From positions 35,001 to 99,000 of the forward strand of contig JAODUO010001195.1 of NCBI GenBank assembly GCA_025642075.2: DNA of 64,000 nucleotides, written 5' to 3'. The position numbers and the translations under genes were made by a program. The number at the start of each line of letters is the position of its first letter. Position 1 is the stretch's first letter. Under the pieces are notes generated by a model. It was not told the origin of the DNA. It saw only the letters and a program-made list of their open reading frames with translations, and did no database searches. Positions 24,201-40,162 of the stretch are shown one piece after another. The DNA is from Ridgeia piscesae. Taxonomy: Eukaryota; Annelida; Polychaeta; Sabellida; Siboglinidae.

Positions 24201-27200
24201 CATAAATGTACCTACAGGGAAGACACAAATAGGCCCCAAAACAACTGGAGATCCACAGCCAATGAACTCAAGGGGTCGATCAGTAGTACACAGTTAATTT
24301 TCCCATTGACCACCATGTTAACGATTTGCAGGATTAATAAAAAACAGACACAGGAAAATACAAAAATGTATTGTCTGTTGTCATCATCTCAATGACATGA
24401 TGGTCGAATTTAGTCAAATTCCAAAATTCCGTTCTCTCATAAAATGCTGCTATGTATGACACCCATCAATATTTACATATGAATGCAGGCAGTAATACAG
24501 CAGTGGGGTCAACAAGCCAAATCACTGCCAAGTACCCATCCGCTTAGTAAAATCAGCTAAAAACGTACCATTTCACTGTCAACAGCTTCTACAGTCACAC
24601 ATGGAAATCTGACTGCTCAAATGCACTTAATTATGTCACAGAAGGTGAATGTTGAAACAAAATAATTTCAAAACAATATACTGTACTATATAAACAGGAG
24701 GTCTAACTGTGTCATGACCCCTAAAGACACATGGATCCAACCAACTGGGACAAATCGAATGACACAGCGGACTGTAAAGGTATTGGTTTTGCTCGATGCT
24801 CTACAAATAGGAGTAAATGATAAGTAAAAGAAACAATGAAAGACATTGGGATTTCTATGTAAGGACCTTTTTGCAACGGACATTATATTTTAGCTCAGTT
24901 AAAAATCTTATTTATTGTTATTAATATTATTGTAGTATAGCTGGTATTAGTGTTTTGTTTTTAATTTGACATGTCTAAAAATTCTTTTAAAGAATAGTTT
25001 CACCCCCATAAATATGATTTAATATAATTTATGAGTAGCATATTTAATGATATTTACACAATTATTATCATGTTTTACAGCATATCAGTATTATGTATTA
25101 TTATTACTATTTAATCAGCATACACAGACTTATTATCACAACGTTTAGCTATTTAGAATGAGCATGCATGTACACATCAGTGATCAGGACACCCGTCCCA
25201 GATTTGATGGTGTCAAAATATTTGTTTATAGTAATTATTGATTATTGTACAAGACTGACCGGTGACGACATAATCAAAGAGACACTCGCGGTTGTCTCCA
25301 CAAGTCTTCTCTGCCTCGGCCCTCTCTGTCTTAGTCATGTTGCCAAGCACCTCGTCCAGGAACAGAGGGGTGAAGTCAAGGATGTTGTAGGTGGTGTACG
25401 TGTCCCCGGCGTAGTAGAACAGCGACTCCGTCTGACTGATTCTCCCTGGGAAATAAACCCGTGTGTCTGTGACATTGATGGACATCACTCAGTATGTGAC
25501 AGGGAGTTAGCGAAGTGGAACATGGCACCAACAGCGTAACATCACTCAGAATGTTACAGGGACTTAGTGAAGTAGAACATGGCACCAACAGCGTAACATC
25601 ACTCAGTATGTGACAGGGACTTAGTGAAGTAGAACATGGCACCAACAGCGTAACATCACTCAGTATGTGACAGGGACTTAGCGAAGTGGAACATGGCACC
25701 AACAGCGAAACATCACTCAGTATGTGGCAGGGACTTAGTGAAGTAGAACATGGCACCAACAGCGTAACATCACTCAGAATGTTACAGGGACTTAGTGAAG
25801 TAGAACATGGCACCAACAGCGTAACATCACTCAGTATGTGACAGGGACTTAGCGAAGTGGAACATGGCACCAACAGCGAAACATCACTCAGTATGTGGCA
25901 GGGACTTAGTGAAGTAGAACATGGCACCAACAGCGTAACATCACTCAGAATGTTACAGGGACTTAGTGAAGTAGAACATGGCACCAACAGCGTAACATCA
26001 CTCAGTATGTGACAGGGACTTAGCGAAGTGGAACATGGCACCAACAGCGTAACATCACTCAGAATGTTACAGGGACTTAGTGAAGTAGAACATGGCACCA
26101 ACAGCGTAACATCACTCAGTATGTGACAGGGACTTAGTGAAGTAGAACATGGCACCAACAGCGAAACATCACTCAGTATGTGGCAGGGAGTTAGCGAAGT
26201 GGAACATGGCACCAACAGCATAACATCACTCAGAATGTTACAGGGACTTAGTGAAGTAGAACATGGCACCAACAGCGTAACATCACTCAGTATGTGACAG
26301 GGACTTAGCGAAGTGGAACATGGCACCAACAGCGAAACATCACTCAGTATGTGGCAGGGACTTAGTGAAGTAGAACATGGCACCAACAGCGTAACATCAC
26401 TCAGAATGTTACAGGGACTTAGTGAAGTAGAACATGGCACCAACAGCGTAACATCACTCAGTATGTGACAGGGACTTAGCGAAGTGGAACATGGCACCAA
26501 CAGCGTAACATCACTCAGAATGTTACAGGGACTTAGTGAAGTAGAACATGGCACCAACAGCGTAACATCACTCAGTATGTGACAGGGACTTAGTGAAGTA
26601 GAACATGGCACCAACAGCGAAACATCACTCAGTATGTGGCAGGGAGTTAGCGAAGTGGAACATGGCACCAACAGCGTAACATTACTCAGTATGTGACAGG
26701 GACTTAGTGAAGTAGAACATGGCACCAACAGCGTAACATCACTCAGTATGTGACAGGGACTTAGTGAAGTAGAACATGGCACCAACAGCGTAACATCACT
26801 CAGTATGTGGCAGGGACTTAGTGAAGTAGAACATGGCACCAACAGTGTAACATCACTCAGTATGTGGCAGGGACTTAGTGAAGTAGAACATGGCACCAAC
26901 AGTGTAACATCACTCAGTATGTGGCAGGGACTTAGTGAAGTGGAACATGGCACCAACAGCGTAACATCACTCAGTATGTGACAGGGACTTAGCGAAGTGG
27001 AATATGGCACCAACAGCGTAACATCACTCAGTATGTGACAGGGACTTAGTGAAGTAGAACATGGCACCAACAGCGTAACATTACTCAGTATGTGGCAGGG
27101 ACTTAGCGAAGTGGAACATGGCACCAACAGTGTAACATCACTCAGTATGAGGCAGGGACTTAGTGAAGTAGAACATGGCACCAACAGCGTAACATCACTC

Positions 27201-30200
27201 AGTATGTGACAGGGACTTAGCGAAGTGGAACATGGCACCAACAGCGTAACATCACTCAGTATGTGACAGGGACTTAGTGAAGTGGAACATGGCACCAACA
27301 GTGTAACATCACTCAGTATGTGGCAGGGACTTAGCGAAGTAGAACATGACGCCAACAGCGTAACATCACTCAGTATGTGGCAGGGACTTAGTGAAGTGGA
27401 ACATGGCACCAACAGTGTAACATCACTCAGTATGTGGCAGGGACTTAGTGAAGTAGAACATGGCACCAACAGCGTAACATCACTCAGTATGTGACAGGGA
27501 CTTAGTGAAGTAGAACATGGCACCAACAGTGTAACATCACTCAGTATGTGGCAGGGACTTAGTGAAGTGGAACATGGCACCAACAGTGTAACATCACTCA
27601 GTATGTGGCAGGGACTTAGTGAAGTGGAACATGGCACCAACGGCGTAACATCACTCAGTATGTGACAGGGACTTAGCGAAGTGGAATATGGCACCAACAG
27701 CGTAACATCACTCGGTATGTGACAGGGACTTAGTGAATTAGAACATGGCACCAACAGTGTAACATCACTCAGTATGTGGCAGGGACTTAGTGAAGTGGAA
27801 CATGGCACCAACAGTATAACATCACTCAGTATGTGGCAGGGACTTAGTGAAGTGGAACATGGCACCAACCGCGTAACATCACTCGGTATGTGACAGGGAC
27901 TTAGCGAAGTGGAATATGGCACCAACAGCGTAACATCACTCGGTATGTGACAGGGACTTAGTGAATTAGAACATGGCACCAACAGTGTAACATCACTCAG
28001 TATGTGGCAGGGACTTAGTGAAGTGGAACATGGCACCAACAGTATAACATCACTCAGTATGTGGCAGGGACTTAGTGAAGTGGAACATGGCACCAACCGC
28101 GTAACATCACTCAGTATGTGACAGGGACTTAGTGAAGTGGAACATGGCACCAACCACGTAACATCACTCGGTATGTGACAGGGACTTAGTGAAGTGGAAC
28201 ATGGCACCAACAGTAACATCACTCAGTATGTGGCAGGGACTTAGTGAAGTGGAACATGGCACCAACAGCGTAACATCACTCCGTATGTGACAGGGACTTA
28301 GCGAAGTAGAACATGACGCCAACAGCTAACATCACTCAGTATGTGGCAGGGACTTAGTGAAGTAGAACATGGCACCAACAGCGAACATCACTCAGTATGT
28401 GCAGGGACTTAGTGAAGTGGGAAAATGGCACCAACAGGTAACATCACTCAGTATGTGCAGGGACTTAGTGAAGTAGAACATGGCACCAACAGCGTAACAT
28501 CACTCAGTATGTGGCAGGGACTTAGGAAGTGAACATGGCACCAACAGCGAACATCACTCAGTATGTGGCAGGGACTTAGGAAGTGAACATGGCACCAACA
28601 GCGTAACATCACTCAGATGTCAGGGACTTAGGAAGTGGGAAAATGGCACCAACAGCGTAACATCACTCAGTATGTGACAGGGACTTAGCGAAGTGGAACA
28701 TGGCACCAACAGCGTAACATCACTCAGATGTACAGGGACTTAGGAAGTGGGAAAATGGCACCAACAGCGTAACATCACTCGTATGTGACAGGGACTTAGT
28801 GAAGTGGGAAAATGGCACCAACAGCGAACATCACTCGTATGTGCAGGGATTAGGAAGTGGAACATGGCCCAACAGGTTTAAAATCACTCAGATGTCAGGG
28901 ACTTAGGAAGTAGAACATGCCCAACAGCGTAACATCACTCCGTATGTGGCAGGGACTTAGGAAGTGGAACATGGCACCAACAGGAACATCACTCGTATGT
29001 GGCAGGGACTTAGTGAAGTGGGAAAATGGCACCAACAGCGTAACATCACTCGATGTACAGGGACTTAGTGAAGTGGGAAAATGGCACCAACAGCGTAACA
29101 TCACTCGGGATGTGACAGGGGCTTAGGAAGTGGAACATGGCACCAACAGCGTAACATCACTCAGATGTCAGGGACTTAGGAAGTGAACATGGCACCAACA
29201 GGTAACATCACTCAGTATGGGCAGGGACTTAGTGAAGTAGAACATGGCACCAACAGCGAACATCACTCAGTATGTGCAGGGATTAGGAAGTGGGAAAATG
29301 GCACCAACAGCGTAACATACTCAGTATGTGACAGGGACTTAGTGAAGTGGGAAAATGGCACCAACAGGTAACATCACTCAGTATGTGGCAGGGACTTAGG
29401 AAGTAGAACATGCCCAACAGCGTAACATCACTCAGTATGTGGCAGGGACTTAGTGAAGTGGGAAAATGGCACCAACAGTGTAACATCACTCAGTATGTGG
29501 CAGGGACTTAGTGAAGTAGAACATGGCACCAACAGGTAACTCACTCAGTATGTGCAGGGACTTAGTGAAGTGAACATGGCACCAACAGGTAACATCACTC
29601 AGTATGTGGCAGGGACTTAGGAAGTGGAAATGGCACCAACAGGTAACATCACTCAGTATGTGGCAGGGACTTAGGAAGTGGAACATGGCACCAACGGGTA
29701 AATCACTCAGTATGTGACAGGGACTTAGCGAAGTGGAATATGGCACCAACAGCGTAACATCACTCGGTATGTGACAGGGACTTAGTGAATAGAACATGGC
29801 ACCAACAGTGTAACATCACTCAGTATGTGGCAGGGACTTAGTGAAGTGGAACATGGCACCAACAGTATAACATCACTCAGTATGTGGCAGGGACTTAGTG
29901 AAGTGGAACATGGCACCAACCCGTAACATCACTCGGGATGTGACAGGGACTTAGGAAGGAAATGGCACCAACAGGTAACATCACTCGGGATGTGGCAGGG
30001 ACTTAGTGAATTGGGAAAATGGCACCAACAGTTAACATCACTCAGTATGTGGCAGGGACTTAGTGAAGTGGAACATGGCACCAACAGTTTAAAATCACTC
30101 GGGATGTGGCAGGGACTTAGTGAAGTGGAACATGGCACCAACCGCGTAACATCACTCGGGATGTGACAGGGACTTAGTGAATTGGGAAAATGGCACCAAC

Positions 30201-33200
30201 CCGGGAACATCACTCGGGATGTGGCAGGGACTTAGTGAAGTGGAACATGGCACCAACAGTTTAAAATCACTCAGTATGTGGCAGGGACTTAGTGAAGTGG
30301 AACATGGCACCAACAGCGTAACATCACTCCGTATGTGACAGGGACTTAGGAAGTGGGAAAATGGCCCAACAGCGTAACATCACTCGGGATGTGGCAGGGA
30401 CTTAGGAAGTGGAACATGGCACCAACAGGTAACATCACTCAGTATGTGGCAGGGACTTAGTGAAGTGGAACATGGCACCAACAGGTAACATCACTCAGTA
30501 TGTGGCAGGGACTTAGGAAGTGGAAATGGCACCAACAGCGTAACATCACTCGGGATGTGACAGGGACTTAGTGAAGTGGAACATGGCACCAACAGCGTAA
30601 CATTACTCAGTATGTGGCAGGGACTTAGCGAAGTGGAACATGGCACCAACAGGTAACATCACTCAGTATGTGGCAGGGACTTAGTGAAGTAGAACATGGC
30701 ACCAACAGGTAACATCACTCAGTATGTGGCAGGGACTTAGTGAAGTAGAACATGGCACCAACAGCGTAACATCACTCAGTATGTGACAGGGACTTAGGAA
30801 GTGGGAAAATGGCACCAACAGGAAAAATCACTCAGTATGTGGCAGGGACTTAGTGAAGTAGAACATGGCACCAACAGCGTAACATCACTCAGAAAGTTAC
30901 AGGGACTTAGTGAAGTAGAACATGGCACCAACAGCGTAACATCACTCAGTATGTGACAGGGACTTAGGAAGTGGAACATGGCACCAACAGGAAAAATCAC
31001 TCAGTATGTGGCAGGGACTTAGTGAAGTAGAACATGGCACCAACAGCGTAACATCACTCAGAAAGTTACAGGGACTTAGTGAAGTAGAACATGGCACCAA
31101 CAGCGTAACATCACTCAGTATGTGGCAGGGACTTAGCGAAGTGGAACATGGCACCAACAGCGTAACATCACTCAGAAAGTTCAGGGACTTAGGAAGTGGG
31201 AAAATGGCACCAACAGCGTAACATCACTCAGTATGTGACAGGGACTTAGGAAGTGGGAAAATGGCACCAACAGCGTAACATCACTCAGTATGTGGCAGGG
31301 ACTTAGCGAAGTGGAACATGGCACCAACAGCGTAACATCACTCAGAAAGTTACAGGGACTTAGTGAAGTGGAACATGGCACCAACAGCGTAACATCACTC
31401 AGTATGTGACAGGGACTTAGCGAAGTGGAACATGGCACCAACAGCGAAAAATCACTCAGTATGTGGCAGGGACTTAGTGAAGTGGAACATGGCACCAACA
31501 GGTAACATCACTCAGAAAGTTCAGGGACTTAGTGAAGTAGAACATGGCACCAACAGCGTAACATCACTCGTATGTGACAGGGACTTAGTGAAGTGGAACA
31601 TGGCACCAACAGCGTAACATCACTCGGAAAGTTACAGGGACTTAGTGAAGTGGGAAAATGGCACCAACAGCGTAACATCACTCAGTATGTGACAGGGACT
31701 TAGTGAAGTGGGAAAATGGCACCAACAGGAACATCACTCAGTATGTGGCAGGGACTTAGGAAGTGGAACATGGCACCAACAGCGTAACATTACTCAGTAT
31801 GTGGCAGGGACTTAGGAAGTGGAACATGGCACCAACAGCGTAACATCACTCAGTATGTGACAGGGACTTAGTGAAGTAGAACATGGCACCAACAGCGTAA
31901 CATCACTCAGTATGTGGCAGGGACTTAGGAAGTAGAACATGGCACCAACAGGTAACATCACTCAGTATGTGGCAGGGACTTAGTGAAGTGGAACATGGCA
32001 CCAACAGTGTAACATCACTCAGTATGTGGCAGGGACTTAGTGAAGTGGGAAAATGGCACCAACAGCGTAACATCACTCAGTATGTGACAGGGACTTAGGA
32101 AGTGGAAATGGCACCAACAGGTAACATCACTCAGTATGTGGCAGGGACTTAGGAAGTGGAAAACCAAAGGCACCAACAGCGTAACATCACTCAGTATGTG
32201 ACAGGGACTTAGTGAAGTGGAACATGGCACCAACAGCGTAACATCACTCGGTATGTGACAGGGACTTAGTGAAGTAGAACATGGCACCAACAGTGTAACA
32301 TCACTCAGTATGTGGCAGGGACTTAGTGAAGTGGAACATGGCACCAACAGTATAACATCACTCAGTATGTGGCAGGGACTTAGTGAAGTGGAACATGGCA
32401 CCAACCGCGTAACATCACTCGGTATGTGACAGGGACTTAGCGAAGTGGAATATGGCACCAACAGCGTAACATCACTCGGTATGTGACAGGGACTTAGTGA
32501 ATTAGAACATGGCACCAACAGTGTAACATCACTCAGTATGTGGCAGGGACTTAGTGAAGTGGAACATGGCACCAACAGTATAACATCACTCAGTATGTGG
32601 CAGGGACTTAGTGAAGTGGAACATGGCACCAACCGCGTAACATCACTCAGTATGTGACAGGGACTTAGTGAAGTGGAACATGGCACCAACCACGTAACAT
32701 CACTCGGTATGTGACAGGGACTTAGTGAAGTGGAACATGGCACCAACAGCGTAACATCACTCAGTATGTGGCAGGGACTTAGTGAAGTGGAACATGGCAC
32801 CAACAGCGTAACATCACTCAGTATGTGACAGGGACTTAGTGAAGTAGAACATGGCACCAACAGCGTAACATCACTCAGTATGTGGCAGGGACTTAGTGAA
32901 GTGGAACATGGCACCAACAGCTGTAACATCACTCAGTATGTGGCAGGGACTTAGTGAAGTGGAACATGGCACCAACAGTGTAACATCACTCAGTATGTGG
33001 CAGGGACTTAGTGAAGTGGAACATGGCACCAACAGCGTAACATCACTCAGTATGTGACAGGGACTTAGTGAAGTGAACATGGCACCAACAGCGTAACATC
33101 ACTCGGGATGTGACAGGGACTTAAGGGGGGAACATGGCACCAACAGCGTAACATCACTCAGTATGTGCAGGGACTTAGTGAAGTAGAACATGGCACCAAC

Positions 33201-36200
33201 AGGTAACATCACTCAGTATGTGGCAGGGACTTAGTGAAGTGAACATGGCACCAACAGCGTAACATCACTCAGTATGTGACAGGGACTTAGTGAAGTGGGA
33301 AAATGGCACCAACAGGTAACATCACTCAGTATGTGACAGGGACTTAGTGAAGTAGAACATGGCACCAACAGCTAACATCACTCAGTATGTGCAGGGACTT
33401 AGTGAAGTAGAACATGGCACCAACAGCGTAACATCACTCAGTATGTGACAGGGACTTAGTGAAGTGGAACATGGCACCAACAGCGTAACATCACTCAGTA
33501 TGTGACAGGGACTTAGTGAAGTAGAACATGGCACCAACAGCGTAACATCACTCAGTATGTGGCAGGGACTTAGTGAAGTAGAACATGGCACCAACAGCGT
33601 AACATCACTCAGTATGTGGCAGGGACTTAGTGAAGTGGAACATGGCACCAACAGCGTAACATCACTCGGTATGTGACAGGGACTTAGTGAAGTGGAACAT
33701 GGCACCAACAGCGTAACATCACTCGGTATGTGACATGGACTTAGTGAAGTGGAACATGGCACCAACAGCGTAACATTACTCAGTATGTGGCAGGGACTTA
33801 GCAAAGTGGAACATGGCACCAACAGTGTAACATCACTCAGTATGAGGCAGGGACTTAGTGAAGTAGAACATGGCACCAACAGCGTAACATCACTCAGTAT
33901 GTGACAGGGACTTAGCGAAGTGGAACATGGCACCAACAGCGTAACATCACTCAGTATGTGACAGGGACTTAGTGAAGTGGAACATGGCACCAACAGTGTA
34001 ACATCACTCAGTATGTGGCAGGGACTTAGCGAAGTAGAACATGACGCCAACAGCGTAACATCACTCAGTATGTGGCAGGGACTTAGTGAAGTGGAACATG
34101 GCACCAACAGTGTAACATCACTCAGTATGTGGCAGGAACTTAGTGAAGTAGAACATGGCACCAACAGCGTAACTTCACTCAGTATGTGACAGGGACTTAG
34201 TGAAGTAGAACATGGCACCAACAGTGTAACATCACTCAGTATGTGGCAGGGACTTAGTGAAGTGGAACATGGCACCAACAGTGTAACATCACTCAGTATG
34301 TGGCAGGGACTTAGTGAAGTGGAACATGGCACCAACGGCGTAACATCACTCAGTATGTGACAGGGACTTAGCGAAGTGGAATATGGCACCAACAGCGTAA
34401 CATCACTCGGTATGTGACAGGGACTTAGTGAAGTAGAACATGGCACCAACAGTGTAACATCACTCAGTATGTGGCAGGGACTTAGTGAAGTGGAACATGG
34501 CACCAACAGTATAACATCACTCAGTATGTGGCAGGGACTTAGTGAAGTGGAACATGGCACCAACCGCGTAACATCACTCGGTATGTGACAGGGACTTAGT
34601 GAAGTAGAACATGGCACCAACAGTGTAACATCACTCAGTATGTGGCAGGGACTTAGTGAAGTGGAACATGGCACCAACAGTATAACATCACTCAGTATGT
34701 GGCAGGGACTTAGTGAAGTGGAACATGGCACCAACCGCGTAACATCACTCGGTATGTGACAGGGACTTAGCGAAGTGTAATATGGCACCAACAGCGTAAC
34801 ATCACTCGGTATGTGACAGGGACTTAGTGAATTAGAACATGGCACCAACAGTGTAACATCACTCAGTATGTGGCAGGGACTTAGTGAAGTGGAACATGGC
34901 ACCAACAGTATAACATCACTCAGTATGTGGCAGGGACTTAGTGAAGTGGAACATGGCACCAACCGCGTAACATCACTCAGTATGTGACAGGGACTTAGTG
35001 AAGTGGAACATGGCACCAACCACGTAACATCACTCGGTATGTGACAGGGACTTAGTGAAGTGGAACATGGCACCAACAGCGTAACATCACTCAGTATGTG
35101 GCAGGGACTTAGTGAAGTGGAACATGGCACCAACAGCGTAACATCACTCCGTATGTGACAGGGACTTAGCGAAGTAGAACATGACGCCAACAGCGTAACA
35201 TCACTCAGTATGTGGCAGGGACTTAGCGAAGTGGAACATGGCACCAACAGTGTAACATCACTCAGTATGTGGCAGGGACTTAGTGAAGTGGAACATGGCA
35301 CCAACAGTGTAACATCACTCAGTATGTGGCAGGGACTTAGTGAAGTGGAACATGGCACCAACAGCGTAACATCACTCGGTATGTGACAGGGACTTAGTGA
35401 AGTGGAACATGGCACCAACAGCGTAACATCACTCGGTATGTGACAGGGACTTAGTGAAGTGGAACATGGCACCAACAGCGTAACATCACTCAGTATGTGA
35501 CAGGGACTTAGTGAAGTAGAACATGGCACCAACAGTGTAACATCACTCAGTATGTGGCAGGGACTTAGTGAAGTGGAACATGGCACCAACAGCGTAACAT
35601 CACTCAGTATGTGACAGGGACTTAGTGAAGTAGAACATGGCACCAACAGTGTAACATCACTCAGTATGTGACAGGGACTTAGTGAAGTAGAACATGGCAC
35701 CAACAGCATAACATCACTCAGTATGTGGCAGGGACTTAGTGAAGTAGAACATGGCACCAACAGCGTAACATCACTCAGTATGTGACAGGGACTTAGTGAA
35801 GTGGAACATGGCACCAACAGTGTAACATCACTCAGTATGTGACAGGGACTTAGTGAAGTAGAACATGGCACCAACAGCGTAACATCACTCAGTATGTGGC
35901 AGGGACTTAGTGAAGTAGAACATGGCACCAACAGCGTAACATCACTCAGTATGTGGCAGGGACTTAGCGAAGTGGAACATGGCACCAACAGCGTAACATC
36001 ACTCAGTATGTGGCAGGGACTTAGCGAAGTGGAACATGGCACCAACAGCGTAACATCACTCAGTATGTGACAGGGACTTAGCGAAGTGGAACATGGCACC
36101 AACAGCGTAACATCACTCAGTATGTGACAGGGACTTAGCGAAGTGGAACATGGCACCAACAGCGTAACATCACTCAGTATGTGACAGGGACTTAGTGAAG

Positions 36201-39200
36201 TGGAACATGGCACCAACAGCGTAACATCACTCAGTATGTGACAGGGACTTAGTGAAGTGGAACATGGCGCCAACAGTGTAACATCACTCAGTATGTGGCA
36301 GGGACTTAGCGAAGTAGAACATGACGCCAACAGCGTAACATCACTCCGTATGTGGCAGGGACTTAGTGAAGTGGAACATGGCACCAACAGTGTAACATCA
36401 CTCGGTATGTGGCAGGGACTTAGTCAAGTGGAACATGGCACCAACAGCGTAACATCACTCGGTATGTGACAGGGACTTAGTGAAGTGGAACATGGCACCA
36501 ACAGCGTAACATCACTCGGTATGTGACATGGACTTAGTGAAGTGGAACATGGCACCAACAGCGTAACATTACTCAGTATGTGGCAGGGACTTAGCAAAGT
36601 GGAACATGGCACCAACAGTGTAACATCACTCAGTATGAGGCAGGGACTTAGTGAAGTAGAACATGGCACCAACAGCGTAACATCACTCAGTATGTGACAG
36701 GGACTTAGCGAAGTGGAACATGGCACCAACAGCGTAACATCACTCAGTATGTGACAGGGACTTAGTGAAGTGGAACATGGCACCAACAGTGTAACATCAC
36801 TCAGTATGTGGCAGGGACTTAGCGAAGTAGAACATGACGCCAACAGCGTAACATCACTCAGTATGTGGCAGGGACTTAGTGAAGTGGAACATGGCACCAA
36901 CAGTGTAACATCACTCAGTATGTGGCAGGAACTTAGTGAAGTAGAACATGGCACCAACAGCGTAACTTCACTCAGTATGTGACAGGGACTTAGTGAAGTA
37001 GAACATGGCACCAACAGTGTAACATCACTCAGTATGTGGCAGGGACTTAGTGAAGTGGAACATGGCACCAACAGTGTAACATCACTCAGTATGTGGCAGG
37101 GACTTAGTGAAGTGGAACATGGCACCAACGGCGTAACATCACTCAGTATGTGACAGGGACTTAGCGAAGTGGAATATGGCACCAACAGCGTAACATCACT
37201 CGGTATGTGACAGGGACTTAGTGAAGTAGAACATGGCACCAACAGTGTAACATCACTCAGTATGTGGCAGGGACTTAGTGAAGTGGAACATGGCACCAAC
37301 AGTATAACATCACTCAGTATGTGGCAGGGACTTAGTGAAGTGGAACATGGCACCAACCGCGTAACATCACTCGGTATGTGACAGGGACTTAGTGAAGTGG
37401 AACATGGCACCAACCACGTAACATCACTCGGTATGTGACAGGGACTTAGTGAAGTGGAACATGGCACCAACAGCGTAACATCACTCAGTATGTGGCAGGG
37501 ACTTAGTGAAGTGGAACATGGCACCAACAGCGTAACATCACTCCGTATGTGACAGGGACTTAGCGAAGTAGAACATGACGCCAACTGCGTAACATCACTC
37601 AGTATGTGGCAGGGACTTAGCGATGTGGAACATGGCACCAACAGTGTAACATCACTCAGTATGTGGCAGGGACTTAGTGAAGTGGAACATGGCACCAACA
37701 GTGTAACATCACTCAGTATGTGGCAGGGACTTAGTGAAGTGGAACATGGCACCAACAGCGTAACATCACTCGGTATGTGACAGGGACTTAGTGAAGTGGA
37801 ACATGGCACCAACAGCGTAACATCACTCGGTATGTGACAGGGACTTAGTGAAGTGGAACATGGCACCAACAGCGTAACATCACTCAGTATGTGACAGGGA
37901 CTTAGTGAAGTAGAACATGGCACCAACAGTGTAACATCACTCAGTATGTGGCAGGGACTTAGTGAAGTGGAACATGGCACCAACAGTGTAACATCACTCA
38001 GTATGTGGCAAGGACTTAGTGAAGTGGAACATGGCACCAACAGCGTAACATCACTCAGAATGTGACAGGGACTTAGTGAAGTGGAACATGGCACCAACAG
38101 CGTAACATCACTCAGTATGTGACAGGGACTTAGTGAAGTAGAACATGGCACCAACAGCGTAACATCACTCAGTATGTGACAGGGACTTAGTGAAGTAGAA
38201 CATGGCACCAACAGCGTAACATCACTCAGTATGTGGCAGGAACTTAGTGAAGTAGAACATGGCACCAACAGCGTAACATCACTCAGTATGTGGCAGGGAC
38301 TTAGTGAAGTAGAACATGGCACCAACAGTGTAACATCACTCCGTATGTGACAGGGACTTAGTGAAGTGGAACATGGCACCAACAGCGTAACATCACTCAG
38401 TATGTGGCAGGGACTTAGTGAAGTAGAACATGGCACCAACAGTGTAACATCACTCCGTATGTGACAGGGACTTAGTGAAGTGAACATGGCACCAACAGTG
38501 TAACATCACTCAGTATGTGACAGGGACTTAGTGAAGTGGAACATGGCGCCAACAGCATAAAGTACAACAGTATAGCAGTAGCAGCAATCACCTCACATTG
38601 TGCCATCAGCTACAGACACATTAATATCCCCCGGGGTGAATTTATCTTAAACATACATGTTGTACATGCAGTAGGGTATAAAATATAGTCCAAGTTGTAA
38701 CTGTTTGGAGGAAACCACATGAGTCCTGAGAAAAGAACAATACATGTGTCTGATGCACACATGGACATGCAATATAATTTATGTGTTTATAATTTAAAAT
38801 ATAAAAACAACAGTAATAAAAGTTACATATTTTAAATAAGCTAAATAAATTAATTGAATAAATAAAAACAAATAATAAAAATTGATTAATTAAATGAATA
38901 CACTAAATACATAATAAAAAGATGTTGCCAAAATGTGTCATGATGAAATTACCAAAACATTAAAAATGCTTTACTTAATTTACAGTAATATACAGTTTGA
39001 ACAACATATGTATTACATAGGACTAGCCCATATGTAGGGATTGTAAATTATTTTGCATTCAAAACTACATATTCTCTAATATGTTATAAACAAAAACATG
39101 TTTTCTCTCATATAAATTATAATACATATTATAACTGTCTGACAACAGATTATGGTGTTCTATATTCAATATTGGTCAATGTAGCAGTTTTTTTACTCCA

Positions 39201-40111
39201 AACTATTAAAACTGAGCAAATCTATAACCATAACTTACAAGTTTCACCAAACTCGTGAAATATCATCTTTTCGGTTGCGGTTGTGGTATTGAGGGGTGGT
39301 GCCCCATTGGCAGGTGTGAGGTCATCTGAGGGGTCTTTGTTAAACACCCCCAGTAGACCCACGGTCAGGTTAAGGAACTTGTCTGGGGCGGCCACCGTGA
39401 TGTCCAGTTGAGACGCATTCAACCCCACTGTGATAGAAAACCCTGAAATGAGAAAATAAAATGTGAAGGAGAGGCTGATTGACTAATAACACAAATGAAG
39501 TACATAATTTCATATTCAGATGTTATAAAATCACAGTCAGCTACTCATTGTATTGTGGTAAATGCAACAATATATTTAAGTGGTTGTGAAATAACTATCA
39601 TTCAGGTGTTTACAATAGTAGCTAGAGCAGTTGTGCAGTAGCTACTAGCTACAGCTTCAGACTCTTGGTTACGTTCACTCAGCTGTATGAGTACCTGGTT
39701 ATAGATACAGGTGGACATTTGTGTACGAATAGTCTTCACACATTAACTGCAGTGTGGCTGGATGATTCCCATAGAAACCAACATGGTGTCTGATTGGACA
39801 GGTCTGCCAGGGAGTAAAGTCTAAAGTGCTCTGAACAATCCTGAGGATTGGGTGCTGCGCTATATAAGAATTTGCCTTTACCTTTTACATATGGCAAGTT
39901 GATTGTCAACCAACTGACGGATGCTGCTTTTCAATGTGTTCAAGCTGACATTGCACACATGGGGTATCACAACTATGCTTCGATATAAACATAACAGTCA
40001 TCTAATTGGTAACAAATCCATCATTCTGATGTCGTACATGACGGAAACAATTCTCAAATAAGGAAGATAAAATGACAAGAGGACCTGAACATAAATAAAG
40101 AAGCAGTGTAG

Positions 40112-40162
<51 letters not shown>

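Noticed and set aside
33382..36387. Minus-strand reading frame of about 1,000 residues made of 19-residue repeats (also 25376-28222, 32015-32932, 36424-38487)
   Set aside because: It is a by-product of a stop-free 57-bp unit. It is out of frame with exon 12, lies between exons 11 and 12 that join in phase to complete FGETW, and has no other protein features.
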